This document shows positions 58,498-64,000 of a stretch of DNA of 64,000 nt, piece after piece; position 1 is the stretch's first letter; the number at the start of each line of letters is the position of its first letter. The position numbers and the translations under genes were made by a program. Origin of the DNA: Laetiporus sulphureus 93-53 (lineage: Eukaryota > Basidiomycota > Agaricomycetes > Polyporales > Laetiporaceae); the NCBI RefSeq assembly GCF_001632365.1, contig NW_024468546.1:117019-181018 (forward strand), read 5' to 3'. The notes under the pieces were generated by a model. That model did not search any database, had not been told where the DNA came from, and was given only the letters and a program-made list of their open reading frames with translations.

Positions 58498-59235
58498 GCC
58501 TGACTAGGGAAAATAAAGGTCGACTTAAGGTGATGGACCGTCAGCCTGTTTATAAACGCCATATTCCGTCACGAGATAACGTTACATCACCCGCATATCA
58601 ACATGCGGTGTGAGCCAGCTCACCTGCGACGGGGTCTTCAAGTGAATAGCGGCTCAAAACTCGTGACTCCATCATGCCTGCATGAGTAAAACAGCAACTG
58701 AACGAGACATGCACGTCGGAATGGACGGGTCGCTCGGCTCATATGATATGAGATCATGAGAAGGGGCTGTGTTGTTGGTCAGTCGCTGTGATGTCAAAGT
58801 TGCAACACAACGAATGGGCTGCATCACAGGAAGGATCAGACGAATCTCATGGCAACGTTCAGCCGAGTCACAGATAAACGTAGCATGCGTACAGGGGACA
58901 CGCAGAAGTGAGGGTAGAGTATTCCTCATGGTCAGATGCTCGCATGAGAAATACCGAAGTATGCGAAAAATTGTGGAATGCTTATTGACGATTTGATTCT
59001 GGAGACAAGATCAATAATTCAGTTTTTGAGTGAGTGCTCTGTTCCAAGTCAATCGTTAACAAAGGAAGACGAAAGGCATGATGACGGAGTTTGCCGCTAA
59101 CATGACGGGATAACAGCATGCCTTGACTACCGTATCTTCACTACGGGAGCCTGATCATGATTCGGATATCGTACCTTCTGCAGCGCGGCACTTGAGCTTG
59201 GATGGCCGTTGCAGAAGACGCGGTTGTGGCGTGGA
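58498..59235. other. Promoter side of DUF6533 copy B
   Basis: Collinear with 49360-50285. No gene recognised. Confidence 0.5.
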
Positions 59236-60029
59236 AATGGTGCGGGAGCGCCCGATCATTCTGCCACGTGGAACGCGGGAGTCCGACCGCTCACACACAG
59301 ACGGGTCGACTTCGTTCATTCCGGGCTGTGCGCTGCACCGACAGGTGAGAGACATCTATGCTTTCGGGGCTCGCTCAGAGCGACTACTGAAATAGCCAGG
59401 GCTCTGCACACAGAGAGATTTGAAACGAGCCATTTGAATTATGTATGACCCGGTTCTTAGAGACGAACATATTCCCAATGCGAGCTTCAAGATCCACTCC
59501 CGGATTCGCATAGTGCGAGGCAAGCTTCACAGAGGATCCTCCCAGCACATTTACCCGTGCTGATGCCAAACGTCGGTACGTCGCCTCATCAAAGTCTTAC
59601 ATTGCGTCGAGCAGCGAAAGGCTCGGCGAACGGTTCAGCAAGTGTTTAACCTACTCCCTTCAAGTTCTAGACATGTCCATAGGCCTCTCCACAACCAAAC
59701 AATCAGGCTTAGAAAAAACCTTAAACAATGCAGCCTTACGTATAGTCTCAGTTCAGTGAGTCCGTAGAATCTGTTTTATCACCTCTTTCCACCTCACTCT
59801 ATGCATCATATATCATCCACTGGTCAAAACATACGGTACCGTTGCTTTGTACCTCGATACATCTGTCAGCGCTCGGTCGCTCAAGTCCGTTTCATTTTGC
59901 AAGACACCTTCGATCTGCTGTGAACTGGGCTATTCTTGCGATCAATGCGGGCGGTGCTCTCACGGGTGATGTTTGAGGTCGGTGTCGATGAACAGGGCTG
60001 TTCAGGTATCTTATTCGGCGTTGTGATTC

Positions 60030-60790
60030 GACAAACTCGCTGTGCTCTCTGCCAGCAACAGTCCGAGCTGAGGCCGTCAATCAGTAGCGCAGTTCGTCCT
60101 CGTGTCACAAAAGTTACTGTCGTCCAACGCCGACCCAGCATGTCCCCACGGAAGCCATTCAATCCATCGTTCTCTCAATGGGCGCTGCGATGCTGATCTG
60201 GACATGCTTTCGTACAATGCCCCCGTATGCACTCTGTGTGCATGCAGCTCTAATTCTGAAGGCCTCCCTTCAGCTTTTGCTGGCTGTCAAAATGTGAAAA
60301 GGCTGCCGTTGTTATGAGCGCCGGGACAAGTCAACCGTATAATCGGGCATCTGCGCTTTCTCACTGGGCGCTGGTTTGCCTTCATCTTCATTGTGCAATC
60401 GTGAACTCGCACGTCGGATGCGCGTCTGGGTTGACAAGGGGCATATTGACGCCGATATGACAATGGGCAATCTGTACGAAATCTAGCCTACCGACAAGGT
60501 GCGAAAATATGGTATGAGGTCTCTTTCTTGTAAGCTATCCATTTCGATGCTGATCAGTCACGAAATCTCGCTTGGTTACCTGCCAGCCCAGCCATTCTGA
60601 GTAGTCACATTTTTCTCGTAACTCCATCGTATCATGCATTATCATCCACGCAAAGCGCTCAATTCGAGCTACGTACGATCACAACTGGATCTCTTCGCTA
60701 GCGCCAATCACGTCGCACTGTCCATGGACTGCCTCGACATCAAGTTCCCCTGAGGCGTCTGTGTGAAGGTGAGTGGACAGCTCATCAGCT
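60030..60790 (+). repeat. Diverged repeat, unit 1
   Basis: Matches unit 2 (61610-62400) in order at several places: GAAGCCATTCAATCCATCG with AAGCCGTTCCATCAGG; CGCACGTCGGATGCG with CGCGCGTCGGATGCA; TAAGCTATCCATTTCGATG with TTAGCTATCCATTCCGACG; GCCTCGACATCAAGTT with ACCTCGACGTCAAGTT. Many indels; coding nature unknown. Confidence 0.55.
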
Positions 60791-61609
60791 TTCTCATGAG
60801 ACGCGGCTGTGCTCATCTCTTGCTCGCAATGTGTCGTTTGAGTGACACGCATATCACGCCTCAGTTGGGCAGTGTGACCCCATGTCGACGGTGAAGTCGA
60901 AAGCTGGGCTCGGTACTCGACCATCATTGCCCATACGATGCGATCATAACAAAAGATATCGTCAGAAAAGCAGTTCCGCAGTGCCAGCGCATGACTTTCC
61001 GGTCAAATTTATTGCGCTGCCATTCATAATAAATCTCACCTCACTTGATCGAGCTCTTTTGTGCTATTGGTTCCTCCGCATTTCAGCGGCCGCATTCAAT
61101 ATCTCAATAGAGACCAGTGCTGCAGGCGAACTGCACAGGGAGCGTAGATGATGCAAAGATTCAATTATATCTTGAACGTCCGGTCCCATAGCCACAATCA
61201 GAATGCTCTCGAGTCTCCTCTCGGTGAAGTTGCGTGGTTGTGAAGAGCTGGTGATTCCGTCATGCGTTCGATTTTATTTTATCCGCTTTCTTTGAGATTT
61301 GGCTTGTTGAGTCAATAGAACGCCTTTATCAACTCACAGACATCCTGTCTGTTCAGCCTTCCTTATAATGCATGTTAACCTGATGATCAAGCTCAAGCTC
61401 AAGCCTGAGGAGACACGCCTGTGTGGCGGTCACCACGTGTACGAGTGCGTCCGATCAATCAGAATTGCTCTATCGTAGCACCGAGCGCATCTGATCAAAG
61501 GCAACTTGAATCTATTGTGTCCTTGGCTGTCCTTGCATAGTCCTTGCGTCAATGACGCTCTACCGGTGACCTTTCACGTCAGCATCAACACCGATGAACT
61601 GGACTATTC

Positions 61610-62400
61610 GGGGCACACGATGCGGCCTTGTACATGGGTTCCATGTGAAGCCGTCAAACGGTAGCTCACTGCCCGCCTTGTGTCGCAAGGGTTTCTGTCA
61701 TGTAATGCTGACCCAGAGCACCTCCCGGGAAAGCCGTTCCATCAGGCTGATCTGCGCTTGTTGGGTGCTCCGGCGCTGGTCGGAGAATGACGATGGTAGA
61801 GTTCGACCTCCAATCAGCATGCTCATATGGACGTCCTCTTACCAGCTTCGTCGGGACATTCAGAAACGAGACATGTACTCATCTCTGCATTGCACATGCA
61901 TGGAACTCTGATTGTTGGGGACATGGCCTCCAGGCTATGCTCGTTGTCGATCTGCGCCCAGCCTGCTTTTGTCGCGAACGCTGGAACGAACTCAATCTCA
62001 TAGCCGGACATTCGTGCTTCCTAATGGCGCCTCGATTCCCCTTTCATAGCACGACGGAAGCTCGCGCGTCGGATGCATGATTGAATGATTGATGCTGGTA
62101 TAGAATGCGTGATATATGAAAGCACTGTGAAAGGAGAGCCGACTCATTGTTAGCTATCCATTCCGACGGTTCTGATCGGTCATTGGGTCTTTACTTGATC
62201 ATCGGCAGGTCCAGCTTTTCTGATCATCCAAATTTCTCTCGTGGCTCCAATTTATCACGCACACACGTCCAAGCGAAGCACCGTATTCCAGCTATCTGTG
62301 ATCACCACAGACTGACCTTTCTCTGGTGTTGATCACCTCATCTTGGCCACAAATGACCTCGACGTCAAGTTTGCAGCAAGAGGGCAGCTCATGAGCTGCC
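61610..62400 (+). repeat. Diverged repeat, unit 2
   Basis: Second copy in direct orientation, about 1.6 kb downstream of unit 1, with the matching anchors given there. Confidence 0.55.
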
Positions 62401-62720
62401 CCGTACAATGCAGTTGCTGTAAGGGTGTCTTGGACCAAAAGGCGGCAGCCACCGCCACTACTAGCAGCCACTCGGAATTAGCCGAGGGTGACAGAAAAAC
62501 CTACGCTCTGCTGTAGATAGTCCTGGTCTTACTCTTTCACGCTGTACTCTCGCTTGCCAATACACGGCTCGATTCGGTTTACATCGTGTGTGCTAAGGCC
62601 ACAGGCAAAGCCCTTATACATTTTTAAACCCTCGCCGTTGTTCACATTGGACGACAAAGTCTGTATTGGCCCCCCAAAAAACCCCGTCTCTGACGAAAAA
62701 ACTTACTCACCTGGTCTACT

Positions 62721-63876
62721 CATGTCGAAAAGAGCTACGACATCGAGAGCAACCTCCACCGCCTCCTCGCGAGCCAGTCGTGCAAATTCCAGAGCATCGA
62801 CCCGACCGCCGAGCAGACGTGTGATGACCAGTCGTACTCGCACAGAGGATCATGAACCTGTTGAAGTTGCACCCGAGGGATCAGTGCAGGTCCCTCCAGA
62901 GGTTGAAGAACTATACGCACCCTTGGCGTCTGACCCATTGGTGACACCTCGCCCTGAGCATCGGCCGCTGTCAAATGAATGCGACGATGCACAGGAACCA
63001 GTCATAGACGGTGGGGAGACCCCTTCCGAAAATGTTGAGGAGCCTCCACCTGAACCGCCTGTGCATGAAACCCCACCGCCAGAAGATCCTGAGGCGGCCA
63101 GGGAATGTCGCATGAATGCTCTTAAAGAGTATACTCGTGAGGTGCACAGCCAACTGATGGAGATGCAGAAGGATGTCATGCTCACAGACAAGCATCTAAC
63201 GAAGATGAAATCCTATCTAGCAAGGTCCAGACGTGAGTTTGAGTCAGCGGTCAAGAGTCACGATGCTATGAGATCGCATGCACGGCTTCTCACCAAGCAC
63301 TTTGATGAAACCATGACCAGCTTTCATCAACGGCTGCCTATGTCTGACTTGCCACAGACAGGACCATCAGAAATTCCCCGAGAACGTTTCCGACCATCTG
63401 TGCCAGAGGATCGGTTAGATTATGATGGTGATCGTCCAGCCCAACCTGCAGGCAATGCTTCAGCCGAGCAGGAGCAACAACGTGACATGCCCCCTCACAT
63501 GTTGAGCGAGGAGGTCCAACAACATCGTGCGCATGGCGATGTTGCTGCCGGAGAAGGTGGACCTGCAATTATCAATGATCAGGAGCACCCGCTGCCACCG
63601 GAAGATGGTCAGATACTGCACCGTATGCCGAACTCGGAAGCTGATCGTATCTGGGCACGTATCCAAGCTCAGTACAATGCTCAGCAACCGCATAATGCCC
63701 ATAATGGCCAGCGACATACCAATGCAAGCGGCCCTCCGCCTCCAGGTCCCCCCGATGACTCGTCTGATGATGACAGACCACGCCGCCTGTCACGAAGACC
63801 CAATATCAGGCGAAGTCCAAAGTGTCTTACTTGCTTATGTTGGATAAGGCGAAGTAATGGAGGTCGCAGACTATAA
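62721..63876 (+). CDS. Gag-like protein, possibly of an LTR retroelement, 385 aa
   Basis: Intronless frame from MSKRATTSRATSTASSRAS to RRSNGGRRL; it is open further upstream to an ATG at 62554, but the leader reads like non-coding sequence. The N terminus is Ser/Arg/Thr-rich, then acidic and Pro-rich (VEEPPPEPPVHETPPPEDPE). A helical middle follows (EVHSQLMEMQKDVMLTDKHL, RSHARLLTKHFDETM), then Gln/His-rich sequence (IQAQYNAQQPHNAHNGQ) and ASGPPPPGPPDDSSDDDRP. The intronless form, the helical core and the Pro/Gly-Asp tail resemble Gag of basidiomycete Ty3-type elements. No protease, reverse transcriptase or zinc knuckle follows, and only 70 nt separate the stop from a possible element end. It may be a non-autonomous or internally deleted element, or an ordinary lineage-specific protein. 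Confidence 0.45.
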
Positions 63877-63947
63877 TAGGTGAACTGGACTTGTAGGGGA
63901 AGTCGCAGCTGCAGTCAAGTGTATCGAGTATTGACGAAGGTAGATAA

Positions 63948-63985
63948 GTCTGGGGGTGTAAACCCAGACGACCCCAGTATATATA
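63948..63985 (+). promoter_or_regulatory. Hairpin followed by TATA motif at right edge
   Basis: Arms GTCTGGG (63948-63954) and CCCAGAC (63963-63969) with an 8-nt loop, then TATATATA at 63978-63985. A short inverted repeat with a TATA box close behind, starting TGTAAACCC, would suit the beginning of an LTR; it could equally be the promoter of a gene outside the window. Confidence 0.35.
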
Positions 63986-64000
63986 CAAGCAGGGTCAGAC

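Larger units (their letters stand above)
53602..59235 (+). repeat. Segmental duplication, copy B
   Basis: Begins at GACAGAACCTGTAGTTTGATGG and ends near GCGGTTGTGGCGTGG, collinear with copy A (43988-50285). It is about 660 nt shorter overall. It contains a broken minus-strand ORF, a pseudogene of the small membrane protein and an intact-looking DUF6533 gene. Confidence 0.85.
59236..62553. other. No recognisable gene (3.3 kb), contains diverged repeats
   Basis: Only short open stretches on either strand, none with a motif. Two diverged copies of one unit are present (listed separately). The composition is AT-richer than the gene-dense core. Likely repeat-derived or decayed sequence. Confidence 0.5.

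Noticed and set aside
62400..62553. 5' LTR matching the right-edge sequence
   Set aside because: TGTAAGGGTGTC near 62415 shares only its first bases with TGTAAACCCAGAC at 63957; the TATA motif and inverted repeat are absent, so no LTR pair is shown within the window.
1..64000. CRISPR arrays, bacterial operons, rRNA or tRNA genes
   Set aside because: No regularly spaced direct repeats, no Shine-Dalgarno-type gene packing, and no cloverleaf or rRNA signature was recognised; intron-rich genes show a eukaryotic genome. A tRNA scan could still find a tRNA missed by eye.

Overview
The window looks like nuclear DNA of a basidiomycete fungus, most likely an agaricomycete. Genes are broken by many short introns (about 45-60 nt, GT..AG, a few GC-AG candidates), there is no operon-like spacing, and the protein families (a DUF6533 membrane-protein pair, fungal OPT and MFS carriers, an orphan multi-spanning protein family, a CYP of the 'EGEEHK' type) are typical of mushrooms and polypores. 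Exon joins were read by eye from splice signals and reading phase; joins that close to an exact multiple of three are stated.

Layout. 1-9.1 kb: two divergently oriented paralogues of an orphan multi-spanning membrane protein (the left one cut by the window edge) with a frameshifted cytochrome P450 pseudogene between them. 9.7-11 kb: a broken 2OG-Fe(II) oxygenase gene that keeps its metal-binding residues. 11.8-14 kb: two small TATA-driven genes on the minus strand, a Gly/Pro-rich microprotein and a low-complexity, coiled-coil-tailed protein. 14.6-33.3 kb is the gene-dense core: an F-box protein, a 619-aa orphan membrane-anchored protein, the ribosome-biogenesis protein PWP2, a monocarboxylate-type MFS carrier, a small orphan gene, a C2H2 zinc-finger protein, a tiny single-span protein, and a GT61-like glycosyltransferase. 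33.8-41.6 kb holds two more carriers, an OPT oligopeptide transporter and a sugar-porter MFS protein.

44-59 kb is the most unusual part: a 6 kb segment (copy A) is repeated in direct orientation as copy B, and the two copies flank a single-copy gene resembling the telomere-capping subunit STN1. Each copy carries an unrecognised minus-strand ORF, a small single-span protein gene with a conserved CCAAT/CRE-like promoter block, and a DUF6533 membrane-protein gene. The DUF6533 gene looks intact in both copies, whereas the small gene is intact only in A; in B it has lost its ATG and has an 8-nt deletion and a 1-nt insertion. 59.2-62.5 kb has no recognisable gene but contains two diverged copies of a roughly 0.8 kb repeat. 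The right edge carries a gag-like ORF followed by a hairpin and a TATA motif, possibly the 3' end of an LTR element continuing outside the window.

No rRNA, tRNA, CRISPR or bacterial-type feature was seen. No single pathway links the genes; the carriers and the remains of oxidative genes (P450, 2OG oxygenase) fit a saprotroph's nutrient uptake and xenobiotic or secondary metabolism, and the repeated decay suggests a birth-and-death region on both flanks of a conserved core.
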